60,000 nt of DNA from Apostichopus japonicus. Lineage: Eukaryota; Echinodermata; Holothuroidea; Aspidochirotida; Stichopodidae. The notes beneath the pieces were generated by a model, which saw only the letters and a program-made list of their open reading frames with translations, was not told where the DNA came from and ran no database searches. Within the stretch, counting starts at the first letter, position 1; each line of letters opens with the position of its first letter. Where the stretch lies: the NCBI RefSeq assembly GCF_037975245.1, contig NC_092564.1, positions 24,736,484-24,796,483 of the forward strand, written 5' to 3'. The position numbers and the translations under genes are program-made. Positions 11,410-24,100 of this stretch are shown one piece after another.

Positions 11410-12186
11410 TCAGATGTATATTGTTGGTGCTGTTTCTGGGCCTTTGTGAGGTTTTGGTACTTTACCCCCATTTATCTTTCTCTTGACACGATTGTTGGGA
11501 CTGCGGGATCCTGCAGGAGCTGGGCTTCGTCTCCTACCTTCTGGGTTTTGACCAGCCCTGCCCCCAGGCGGTCCTTGTGAGGTTGGTCGCCCTCTAGGCT
11601 GACCTTGTACTGGAGGACTACTCTTTGAGTTGACAGATGATTGAGATGCTCTGCTGGGACTCCGTTGGGGTCTTCCATTAGCCGGCCTTGGGGACTGCTG
11701 ACCCCCCTGGGGTCTGCGACCAGAGGTCCTGCTCTGGTTACTTCTTTGAGAGGCCCTGTTTTGATTCCTATCTAAGCTGCCTTTTTCTGGTACCTTCTTG
11801 GGATCTCTCCTCAAACTTCCTGTTTCTGGTCCCTTCTTTAGGCTTCCTGTCTCAGGCCCTTTTGGCCTAGCTTTCTGAGGAGATGGGGAGGTGCCTCTTG
11901 GAGCCTGTTTTGTTGGTGGACCATTGGTACGACTCTTAGATGAAGGTGAAGGACTTGGTTTCCTTCCCTTTGCATTTGGATTCCTTTGAGGACTTCTCCC
12001 AGACCTGACTCCACTAGGACCCTGAGTGTTGACCACCGGAGGTTGCTTCTGGGCCCCGCTGGGGCCCTGAGCATTCACTTGGGAAGGCTGATTTGGGTTT
12101 GGTCTTGGTTTGTCTAGTGGTTTAGGGGCTACTTGGGGTGGTTGTTTCTTGAGTGGTATACCCCCAGCTGAGGTGTCTTGCTGCTT
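11410..12186 (-). CDS. Exon 49: cytoplasmic tail and stop
   Basis: 777 nt in one exon: 258 residues rich in Pro, Ser, Arg, Gln and Gly, then TGA at 11410-11412. It has internal near-repeats (KGPETGSL twice and PEKGSL; TQGPSG and AQGPSG), many PxxP motifs and many S/T-P sites, so it is likely disordered and a scaffold for SH3-type partners. The last residues T-I-Y-I fit a class II PDZ ligand (hydrophobic-x-hydrophobic). Confidence 0.88.
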   Translation of the reverse strand, partial: KQQDTSAGGIPLKKQPPQVAPKPLDKPRPNPNQPSQVNAQGPSGAQKQPPVVNTQGPSGVRSGRSPQRNPNAKGRKPSPSPSSKSRTNGPPTKQAPRGTSPSPQKARPKGPETGSLKKGPETGSLRRDPKKVPEKGSLDRNQNRASQRSNQSRTSGRRPQGGQQSPRPANGRPQRSPSRASQSSVNSKSSPPVQGQPRGRPTSQGPPGGRAGQNPEGRRRSPAPAGSRSPNNRVKRKINGGKVPKPHKGPETAPTIYI

Positions 12187-15100
12187 CTGTGTATGCCAGA
12201 TAAACATATGTAAGAAAGTAATGTTAATGTCTGTGCGATTAGGTTTCTCATGTGTGCTAAATGGTGAGAAAAGCTGATACTTGAATATGAAATGAAGTGG
12301 AAATGCTGAGGGTTATCTGTTACAGTCACAAATTCATCCATTATCAACATGACTTCCTCTGTGTACACTGCTCCAGCACTTAATTTATGAGCAGATTGAT
12401 ATTCTGTATGAAGGAATAAAACCACATTATTAGACAATTGAAATACATGGCAGTTTGCTACAATACTCATAACATACATAACACTTGGTACAGGTGCAGA
12501 TGATAAGATGTCCCACCAGTCATATTCCCAGATTCCGCAGTGAATCATGTCATCGGACATACAAAGCTAACCATTTAACCCATAGGTAGAGTCTCATTGT
12601 CACACAAACACACTATTGTCCCACCCAGATCTCACTTACGTTGAAGAGCTGAGATGTTCTGAGTTCCTTATCAAATCTTTTCTTCCTTCTTTCTTCCTCG
12701 GGAGTTGATGCGACGCTGTCCATGTCGTTGACCAACGGCTGGTTCTGTGGATTGTCGCCATCTCTCCTGAGAGAGGGAAGGGTGACCACTGTCTGGAGGG
12801 AGCTGTTTCGATTGGTGTTGTTGTGTTTTCTTTGCACACAGCAGAAACAGATGACGGATACAAAGATGATAATGACAACAGGGATGCCAAAGAGCACCCA
12901 TCCAAACCAGTACAAATCTGGAGGCAGGATTCAGAATGTAGTAATTGTTATAGTAGTGTTAGTTTTAAGAGTCTTGAATTAAGTCACTGGTAACTTGTCA
13001 CATCCAAATCCCCCCAAGATCCATTCTGGTCTACACACTATTGATGCAATCATTCTGAGTATACACACAGTTTATTAACAGAAAAACAACTATTTTGAGA
13101 AATTTGGAATGAGAAACAATGGGATGAGAAATTGAAAGAATTATGAACAGAATACTAACAAAACTCAGGCAGTGTTATAAACCCATGGCATTTATGGTAA
13201 CTGCCATACACAGTCTTGTGGGGTTGTACCTAATTCAATACAAAAAGGTCAAATAACTGTTTAATGGTAGCATATATTTTTTTAATTTATTTTCTCTTTA
13301 CAAATATTGACAGTGTTTGTGTGTTACAACTAGGGCCCTGCAAAGAAACCATCTCAAGAAACCAAAACTCTTCAAATCTGTAACATTCTTATCAATTACA
13401 GTTTGGTTATTGAAGCACAGAAACTCACCGTAGAAGAGAAAACCACTACTTGGAACTTCACAGAAATCGCCATCGTAGCCAGATGGACATCTGTTAAATT
13501 AGTAAAACAAAAGACAACCTTGAATATAAAGTACATCTTTTCCTTATTAAAAGCCTGCAGCCAGCAGGATATTTTGAGTGGACTGCATGACTGTTAAGTT
13601 AACAAAAATTTGATTGGTGAAAACATGAAAATCTGTGAAAGATAATTAAGACAAGTAGTAACAAAGTAATATTCCTACTAACAGTCAGGCATTGTACATA
13701 AGATACTGTAGTGCTGAATTTTTTCTGTCAATGTAGCTCTTAACTAAAATAAGTTGATGTAAAATAATCACAAAAGAAACTACTTTGAAGTTTGTTATGT
13801 TTTGCTGTCATTAATCAAGAACAGTCAATCCTAACGAAATGTCTGAATTTGGTCTTACTCGCAGTAGCCAATCCCATCAACTGCCCGGACCAGGCAAACA
13901 CCGTCATTGACGCAAGTAATCCTGTCACAGTCATCTGTGAACGAGAATAAAAAAATATGAATATGCAAAAAAATGAAAACTTAGATGTGGAAGCATTTGG
14001 ACAGGGTAATCTTGTCATTGTCATGTGTGTGTGAAAAAATTCTTGATTATGAATGTAAGGCATAAATTAAAGGGTAGATCATCATGATTATAAGCAAATA
14101 GGTCTTTTTGTAGTAAAAATGAGGAGTATCCAGTAATATGTGAATACTACCTGGCTCTAAGTAATGCTAAGTCTATCACCCAAATACAGCTTCATCGTCA
14201 TAACAACCTGATGATTTTGCCAAGTTCATCCTGTTTTTTGGTGTTGTCATTGTTTAGGTGAGTAACTTGTTTCCATGTAGAATATCTTTCATCATTAATG
14301 CTCAGAGATAAGTGAGGCTTGATGTGCGCAGAAGGGATATGAATATGGGAGTGGTGATGTGCACAGGAGAGGTAAGGGAGGGGTCATGTGCACAGGAGGG
14401 ATATGGGAGGGGCGATGTGCACAGCAGGGATATGGGAGGGGCGATGTGCGCAGGAGGGATATGGGAGGGGTGATGTGCACAGGAGGGATAATGTGCACAG
14501 GAGGGATATGGGAGGGGCAATGTGCTTAGGAGGGATATGGGATGGGTCATGTTCTCAGGAGGGATATGGGAGGGGCCATGTGCACAGGAGGAATATGGGA
14601 GGGGTGATGTGCACAGGAGGGATATGGGAGGGATCATGTGCACAGGAGGGATATGGGAGGGATCATGTGCACAGGAGGGATATGGGAGGGATCATGTGCG
14701 CAGGAGGGATATGTATGTATGTATATTAGATCCTCCTGCAAGCAGGAACTCGCAAAGAAGCCTCACTGGCCTACCAAAGCCGCAAGCTGACCGAAGTCAG
14801 TCTCTTACATTCATATTTAACGTCCATGATTGTGAATTGTTAATTGTCAACAACTCTGTAACTGGACGACATACATTAATCTGGGAGTGACTCGAACCAG
14901 GGACCTTATGATTTGAAAGGCACCAGCTTTAACCACTGAGCTAACACTCCACAATATATATGGGAGGATATGGGAGGGGCAATGTGCACAAGAGAGATAT
15001 GGGAGGGTGATGTGCGCAGGAGGGATGTGGGAGGATGAGTGGGGTAGGGAGGACTTTTAAGTAATGATTTTTTACTTTACCTCTGATGACTTTAGCGATG

Positions 15101-18100
15101 GCGATATTTCCTGTGCCATCTCTGGTTGTTAGTATCTGTTCTCTTTCTGTAACTATCTCCATTAAAGTATTTTCAAACCTCATGATGGAGTCTGCAGCGG
15201 CCGTTGGTGTCTCTTCACCTACCCTTACCCGGTATGCAGCTATGATGGACCCGGACTCAAATGTAGATACTACACAGTCAGTCTCCAATGGAGTCGATGG
15301 TCTAGTTAAGGCATTTGTGGATGTTGTAGTTAAGGCATTCATTAACTGATGACACAAAGGCAAAAGAGAAGATTTGAGTAAAGGCCAAATTGAATGTATA
15401 TTTATCTCACACAGATAGTTACAATCTAATATGTTTCTAATGCTTAACTAACCCTAACCAGGCCTCGACAAATATTTTAAAAGTACTCGCCATTTTGCAA
15501 CCATGACTAAAAATCTACTCACCAAAATGCAAAATTCACTTGCCACCACTATGCTTGCTGTTCAAGTCTCAATAGAGCAGATCTACAACATCAATACTAA
15601 GGTTAGGCAGATACATGGTGCTACTTAGTTACACATTGGAAAATTAAATTTCTGTGCAATACTAACTTTAACCTTTTTCCACCAAAAGTAAGTGATGAAC
15701 AAATTTAAACATGTCGCAGAATCATCAATAACCAGAATAGCCCACTTTAGTGTCTCAAACAATTCCAATGAACATCGGCAAAAATACCTACAAAGGTAGT
15801 TTGGCTTCTGTACATTAGGGCTCCTTAGTCTAGTACTAGGCATATACTATACAGTAGCTAGGTGTGCGCGAGTCCTAAGTCGCCTATACTGTACCTCACA
15901 GCAACTTGAGTCGCTACTCATTGAGTGCGACTTCGTACACTTTCCCAATTATTTATCTTGTCTTTTAGCTGCAGAATGGTGCGTGCAAAATGTCACTATT
16001 ACTCCATTGCACTGCCTAAATCAAAGGTTGGCAAAGCATCTATCTTCCACTCACAAACTGTTGAGTGAAAATCTGAAAACTCTTTGCACAAAATCATGGC
16101 AGAGATCAAAGCAAACTTGTCTCAAAATTCCTTTAATTGTTGTTTATTTTGTGAATTATGACCAGGTAGAAAATGCCTCAAGAAAAAATTTAGGGGGAAT
16201 CTGGCCACTTAATGTGCACTTTATTCTGACATGAAACAATTTTTCTTCAAGGTTTTGTGTTTAATGAACCTAATATTATCCTACCATTATTAGTGTATAT
16301 ATGGCACAGTGTGAAGCCTAACCAACTCAGCAGTTCCATGCTTTGCCATCGAAGATGTTTTACCAAAGTGACCCGGTAATCATGTATGTGGATTTGACTT
16401 TCTGCATATCAACTCTTAAGGGATATTGTGTCATTGTCTTATCAAGTTTAATATCGGGAAACACGGAAGAAAATGGTTACAACTTGTTAAAGGTTTGTTT
16501 ATTGTAATAATTAAATGCTCATATATTTTAACTTCAGATGGGGATGTCCACATGTTTATTATCAGTAGTCTACTATGCAGTACTGTGTAAGCCGTCATGA
16601 TATCCATGTTCAATAAACTTTTTTAATTGGTTGAGAAATGAATATATGAACACAACATATTTATGAATGCCTTAAAACACATTACATACTTCGTAAGCTC
16701 AACCCTTCCCTGTAATATATTACTATATTAGATTTTCAATGATGTTTGCGCTGTATGTTTATTAATGCTCAGTGAAGTTTGTGAACAACCTCTGCATATG
16801 AGAAATTCTCTTACATAATACCCATGCAGATAGACAACCAGTTAACACTGATAATTCCCATTGGGATTGGTCATTGACAAAAGTCAGTTTACAACTTTAA
16901 GTTGCATCAAGTTTGCCAAGGTAGTGCTTTCATCATTCTGTGAAATGTAACAACAGTCTTGCTAATATTGGGGTTTGACTAGCTAAGGGGCCGGTAACTC
17001 TCCAAATTGTCAAGTATATTGCATTTTCTATTAGCCAAAGCTAAAATTCTACTCGCCAATAGCAGTTGGCAACCATATTTTTTGAGGCCTGTTAACTTCT
17101 CTTTTATCAAAATCTTAAAGTTTTAGATGTTAACTTTTAGGTCGGCCATAGCAAAAATTTAGTAAAGAAAGAATTCAAAAGGTATCGATGCATGTTTCCA
17201 AATTGTGGCATGCTGTAGGTTCCTGAAGTACTTTACAGCGGTATAAGCAAACCTCAATATGTATTTAAAGGTACTGAGGAGCGCATCATCAAATTTTACC
17301 AACAAACTTGTCCCAGTGAGTAAAAAGGGCTGCATCGTATTGAAATGTAAATTTATTATAAGATCTGAGGCACAGTATAAGGTTTCAGAACTAATTTTTA
17401 TGATTGCACTGAAGTTTTGATTTAATCCTGGGACTAAAAACTTATACAAAGAGAGTGTTTTAGAGTTTCATGTACATGGCCAAAGTCCTGCCTTAGGATT
17501 GCTTTCTTAGCCTTTCAACAGCTGTCATTGATTGTCACTGTGGGGATGAGGTGTAAGGGGTGGTCGGGGGGGGGGGAGGAAGTTAGGGGTTATGTGTCAG
17601 AAGCCATCAGTATTATGCTCTGACTTATGGGTGATGTTGCTAGCTGATGTATAAGTCTAGTGTTAGTACTCACAGTACATCAGGATCACAGTTAGGACAC
17701 ATCTGTATGCCCATACAGTACAAGTGTATTTGGTAAATCCTCATACCAATAAATCTGACCTCCAACACATATAACGTGGTGGGTTATATACAATATAAGT
17801 GGACCCTACTTTGATAATGCAGACTACTCAATGCACAGACATTAACTCAGAGAAAAAGATCATAAAACTCACAACATCACAAAAAAAGCCTTCCAGTTGC
17901 TTAAATTCTGAAGTAGACTGGTCTGATATTGGTCTTGTGAAGCTGGCCAGGGTATTGTTGATAGATAACATCTTGACTTCACTTTCAATGGCTTCAGTGT
18001 CTAAAGACAGATTCATTACAAAGAGAAGAGTAAAACAAAAAGGAAAAGAGTTTGGTGGTGTAATTCACTAAATATGTTTGCATGAGACATAAATAAAACA

Positions 18101-20886
18101 GGCATACACAAGTCAGGCACACTTATGATAATTTCAAGCCTGCTGGTGGACATTATTTAGATTTTCTCTGTGCAAGAATAAAACTCTTGAGATCAACAGG
18201 ATCTGTAGTGGTTGAACTTTAAATAATTCATTAATAAAAATATGTTAATTGCTAACTTTTTGCTTATGATGGCTAAATACACACTACATTATGGATACAA
18301 ATGTTTGTATAACTGTCCCCTGAACAGGCACAACCAATAAATATCTAAATGTAAAGATCCCTTTCCCTCTAATACTGCTCAACATAAGTAGTACATTCAT
18401 ATAACTACACCAATAAACTAGATACTAATGAACATGTGTTGTCTAACATATGATTTCACAGAGTATCTATAGTTTTTGCATGGGTAACTTAGCATTCATT
18501 TTGAAAGTGTATTTTGAAAGAGCAATGCTGTCTAGAACAAAGTTTGAAGCAGTGACCTAAGATCAACAAATTCTGTTATTCACCTAAACAACTTATCAAG
18601 ACCAGCTAAGTTGTTAGAGATCCCTATAAACCACTTACAGGGATATCTATCAGAAGCCACCATAAGTTCCTACTTAAATGTTCATTCATCTGGGTTCTGC
18701 TATTAACAAGGAGGATAACATTTGTAAATGAGAGAGTTCTGTTTTTACTTACAAAGACATCTGCCATTGATCTGTTGTGTGCTCTCTTTACAGTTACATA
18801 TGTATGACTGAGGAGTGTCCACACACATTTGGTTCTGCTCTTCATCACATGGCTGCAAATTCTCACATTCATTGGATGCTAGAGAAGCAGTCATCAAACA
18901 AAATATTTAGTGTGTAATTATCATTACTGGCCTTTTTAGGTTCTGATAACATTGCATTATGAATGAATATTTTACTCAATTATTTCAAATGTAAAAAAAA
19001 AAAAAAAAAATTGTGAACAAAAATAAGAAAGAAAATGCAAAAAAAGACTCTGTTACTTTTGACTACATTGTTGACTTCAGATTGGGCCAAGAAGAAATGA
19101 AAAATTTAATCTATTATTTCACTTGTATTATAAATTAGAGTGGTGAGACATCATACAATATATATATATATTAATTGTGTTACATCTTACAACAAAACAC
19201 CAAAAATACTTGGCCTGGAAATTGTGATTTGATTACATACTTATTGCATCTGGTGGATCAACACAACGTATGTTCTGGTACTGGCAGAGAAATGGCTGTG
19301 GTAGATCACATCTGACGCTGGTCCACGCCAAACTTTGATCAATTGAAACACAGGGGTCCATGGGATTGATACCACGCCAACTCCTGAAAACAATAACATG
19401 GATTCACAGGGAATGATTTTGAGTTCAAAGTTTGTGTAGCAGTTTGATGGCTCTAATTATCAGTTATACAATAGTGAAGTTCCTATTTGCAAAAGCTGCC
19501 ATACATCTTTGCACTTGTATAGCCATTTGCCCATGTTACATATGCATGCGTTATGTAACGCTATACCGAATAAATTATTCCCTGGTTCAATTAAATGGAT
19601 TCAAAGATGGATTCAATAAGATGGATTAAAGAGATGGATTCAATATTTAAGATGGATTCAAGTATTTTATACACTTTATTTGATGGTTAGCTCAGGAAAG
19701 TTTATTTCTATTAGATTGTTTTCAATATTGTGAATCAACCACACCCTGGCAACAAGTCACAAGTTAGTCAAGTCTTTAACACACAGATGGTCATATTATT
19801 GGACATCACCCATATCTAACATGTTGGTAAAGTCTTAACACACAGATGGTCATGTTATTGGACATGTAATTGGACATCACCCATATCTAACATGTTGGTA
19901 AAGTCTTAACACACACATGGTCATGTTATTGGACATCAACCCTACCACACTCCATTCAAACCAAAGTCTTAACTTACGGATGATTTCGAGGGACTGTTAG
20001 CCTATCGGATAGCCAAGTATACTGGTTGTCAAGGACACCCCACTCTCGGCTGCTGGTCAGGCCAATCCAGGCAAAAAACAAATCTAGTTGTTGAATACCC
20101 TGTCTCATGAAGGTCTTTAAATGAAGAGTTAAAGATGATGCAGTTATTAGAGTTATATACAGTATAAGGGCTTTAATACAGTGAGTGATAAACTAGCACT
20201 GAATAGTGCACATAGAACTTGTATGGAATCGGCCATATAGAAGTAGCACTGAATCTGCATCAGAATCGGGCATCAAGAACAAGCACTGAATAGGGCATCA
20301 AGAACTAACACAGAATCAGGTATATAGAACTAGCATGGAATCAGGTATATAGAACTAGCACAGAATCAGTCACATAGAACTAGCACAGAATCAGTCACAT
20401 AGAACTAGCACAGAATCTGGTTTATAGAACTAGCATGGAATCAGGCCCATAGACCTAGCAAGGAATCCGGCACAAGGAATTAGCATGGAATTTGGCACTT
20501 AGAACTAGCATGGAACCCGCGGCACATAGAACTAGCATAGACTCAGTCACATAGAACTAGCGCAGAATCGGGTACATAGAACTAGCGCAGAATCGTGCAC
20601 ATAGAACTAGAATGGAATCCAGCACATAGAACAAGCATGGAATCGCTCACAAAGAAGTTAAATGATCATTTCATCAATGATATGAGGCTCCATTGCATCC
20701 TATTGGTCTGAAGTCTTACCTTGGACACCTCGTTGTCATTAAATGTCTTGAGGGGTTGGGTAAGGTTGGACTACAGGGGGTCAGGTATGCTATGAGGGAA
20801 CTACCGTTCGATACTGTTCTTAGATAAAAATGTGTCAGGTATATATGTGAGTCAGGTGCAGATGAGTCGTTTTTTGCTGTACCAAG

Positions 20887-20981
<95 letters not shown>

Positions 20982-21068
20982 TGTGAATCAAGTATATATG
21001 AGCAAGCTGTAACAAGTCAGAGATATATGTGAGTCAGGTGCAGATGAGTCATTTTTTGCTGTACCAAG

Positions 21069-21159
<91 letters not shown>

Positions 21160-24100
21160 TGTGAATCAAGTATATATGAGCAAGCTGTAACAAGTCAAAG
21201 ATATATGTGAGTCAGATACAGATGAGTCAGCTGTAACAAGTCATATATCCACGAGTCTGCTACTGATGAGTTAGCTGTAATGAGTGTGATATATATAAGT
21301 CTGGTACAGAAAAGTCAGCTGTAACAAGTCAAATATGAGAGTCTGGTACAGATGAGTGAGCTTTTACAAGTCAGCTGTAACAAGTCAGATATATATGAGT
21401 TTGGTACAGATGAGTCAGCTGTAACAAGTCAGATATATATTAGTCAGGTATAGATAAGTCAGCTGTAATAAGTTAGATATATGAGTCTGCTACAGATGAG
21501 TCAGCTGTAACAAGTCATTTATCCAGGAGTCTGCTACTGATGAGTTAGCTGTAATGAGTGTGATATATATACGTCTGGTACAGAAAAGTCAGCTGTAACA
21601 AGTCAGATATGTGAGTCTGGTACAGTTGATTTGGCTGTACAAGTCAGTTATATGTGTCTGCTACAGAAGTCAGCTGTAACATGTCAGAATTGGCACCAAA
21701 TACAGTGTGAAGGATAAATTGTTCAGATATGAAGGGAGCGATGACTACTCACCTCAAGTGCCTGGTTTGGTACTACTTTAGCCAAATGTCCTGCTGTAGC
21801 AGCCAGAGAACAGTTACTCTGAGCCTCTGCAAAACTTACTCTTACATTGAAAAACTGGTAGCAAGTTCCATCAATGTAAGTTCCTTCAATTGGGCAGCAA
21901 TCTAACCTGACTGTTATTGGCAGAAATAATGACAGAGAAAAAAAACAAAATTTTGTTTTAGTTTATTTAATCAAATTTATAGTACACACAAAAAAAACCT
22001 CACCAATGGCTGAGGTCTTTTTATTTGTATCGACCAACATATTGATTTAATTTTTTGTTTCATGTTTTATTTCAACAATATTTCTCTTGATTTAATGATT
22101 TGCTTTTAAAGAGAATGATTTCAGTTTTACAACAAATTGGTTAGATCAAACTGTCAAGATTTATTTTAAGATTCAAACTTGATTTGCGTATTTCCATCAT
22201 AAATGAATGGTCAATATAGTCTTTCTTCTGAAAGAAAAAATATAAACACAAACAAATTAAATCAATCCTTAAAAAATGTATCTGTGAGCTTTGGAAATAA
22301 TTCTTCTGGAATTTAATCTTGTATGTACAAAAAATTTGTAAAAGGGAAAAATTTTGTAACAAATATTTCAGCAATTCTAAATTCCCCTACTGCAGAGGCA
22401 CAGTTGCTAAAAACACACCCTGTCACACTAACCAGCCATTTAATTAAACAGAGTTTTATAGAGGGGCGTAATAGTGAAATTACCGGTGCAAACACCTTCC
22501 ACCCTATGGTAGAATTCTTCACAATCACATCGATAAGTACCAGTGTCTGATAGATCAACACAAACTTCAAACATTCCTGCGCATGGGTTTGGATCAGAGC
22601 TGCATGTGGGACTCACTAGTGAAGAGAAAAAGAGGAGGAAAGAAATAGAAACAAAGTTTAAAAAGTGAAATAATTTTTTCCAAACATAATGCATTATGGT
22701 ATGGTAGTAATAGTCTTTGATGTAGCATAACATGAAGTGTTCATGGTATAAGTATTACAGACTGTTAGCTGCATTCATTAATTCTCTTGGCTCAGAAAGA
22801 ACAAGACGTACATTGGACTTAACCCTCGTTCATCTTTCCTGTAAATTTAAAATGGAGGTTGAAGAGCAGCTAAGGTACCACCAGCCCTGAACTTTGGCTC
22901 AGCATCAAACATACTCTTGTAAAGAGAATACCTCCTGGCTGCAGATGATTAGTTATTCTATGACCTCTGTGAAATCTTCTTTGTTTAAGACTTACCAAAG
23001 CATCTGCCTTCATGTTTGATGTGGCCGAAGTGACAGTCACACCTATACTTGACGGTATTGTCCAAAGTCTCGATGCAGTCAGCATTCTCTCCACATAGCT
23101 CAACAACCCCTACTGCACAGGTAGCTGATAAAAAAGGCAAATGTAAGTTCACTTCAGATAAAAAAATCTGGTGCTTGACTTTTAATGGCAAAATTGATTG
23201 GCCTAAGCAAAGGGAAATATTGCTGCAAGAATGCCCCATTCCTCTGTTGACAAATTTGTCAGAAATAATTCAGAACCCATCAAAATTTGAAAATTGATGG
23301 TTTGGTGTCTTTGCAGTTCTGTTAATAATCTGAAGGGATGCATATTAAAACCTTAGAAAATCACATAATTAATAATTATAAATTGTTAATCAAAGGTGGC
23401 TCGCAATGTTTTTCTTGCTTGGCTTGTAAATCTTTGGCCTGTATGTAATCACAATGCTCCGGAAACAGATCAAATCTGCCCCAAAGTGTGAACCTACAGT
23501 GTGAACAAAAGGACACAGTATTCTAATAACATCTCAATAATATTGCAGCTAAAGAAGGGCAAACTACATAAATAGCCAGTGTTATGCATGTTAATCCAAT
23601 ACTGCTGATTCACATGTCAGCAATGTGTCAATCTAAGCAAGTATAAGTGATACTCCAGAGACCTCTACACAGATTTGAGATGGGGGATGGGGGAGAGAGG
23701 GGGGGGGGGTTAAGAATCAGAACATTATGTGTTGAAATTATCTGCATGGAAAACATTGCTGCAAAATCTAAAGGGAGACCATGCCTCCCATCCCACCCAC
23801 ACCCCATGATTGGGGCCCTGCTTTCACCATGAAACAAGTATGTCTGTAATAAATCAGTTTGCACACACATTCATGTCTTACAAGTTGCCAGTTACAAGTT
23901 GATGTAATTAGGGTTGTGTTCTCATTAATTGTGTTACCTTCGAGTTATTTTAATATGTCATTGATTAGTGGTCTGTGATGATATATAGTCAATCCTTGTA
24001 GATCTGTTAGGTGGTCTGCAAAGATAATCATTCTTGCATACCTTTAAGTGGTCTGTAATAATAGTCATCCTTGCTGACCTGTAAATGATCTGTAATGATA

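Noticed and set aside
11386-11870. Plus-strand open frames opposite the cytoplasmic tail exon
   Set aside because: Shadow frames of the GC-richer tail exon; no start context, splice or domain.
12984-13070. Fragment resembling part of the SINE at 49822
   Set aside because: Only a short match (TGGTAACTTGTCACA); too little to annotate.
14302-14890. Long repetitive open frames on both strands (Pro/His/Ser or Arg/Asp/Met/Gly repeats)
   Set aside because: They are translations of the 29-bp intronic minisatellite; no splice or domain support.
14882-14953. tRNA gene (minus strand), and similar tRNA-like heads at 26360, 42380 and 50132
   Set aside because: Box A and B are present, but each continues into a repeated SINE body and no closed acceptor stem is seen.
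17650-17750. Possible additional cysteine-rich exon (CPNCDPDV)
   Set aside because: It would fall between the two SEA exons and break their phase-0 junction; cysteine spacing is not EGF.
20832-21032. Open frame of Tyr-Ile repeats
   Set aside because: It is the AT microsatellite read as codons.
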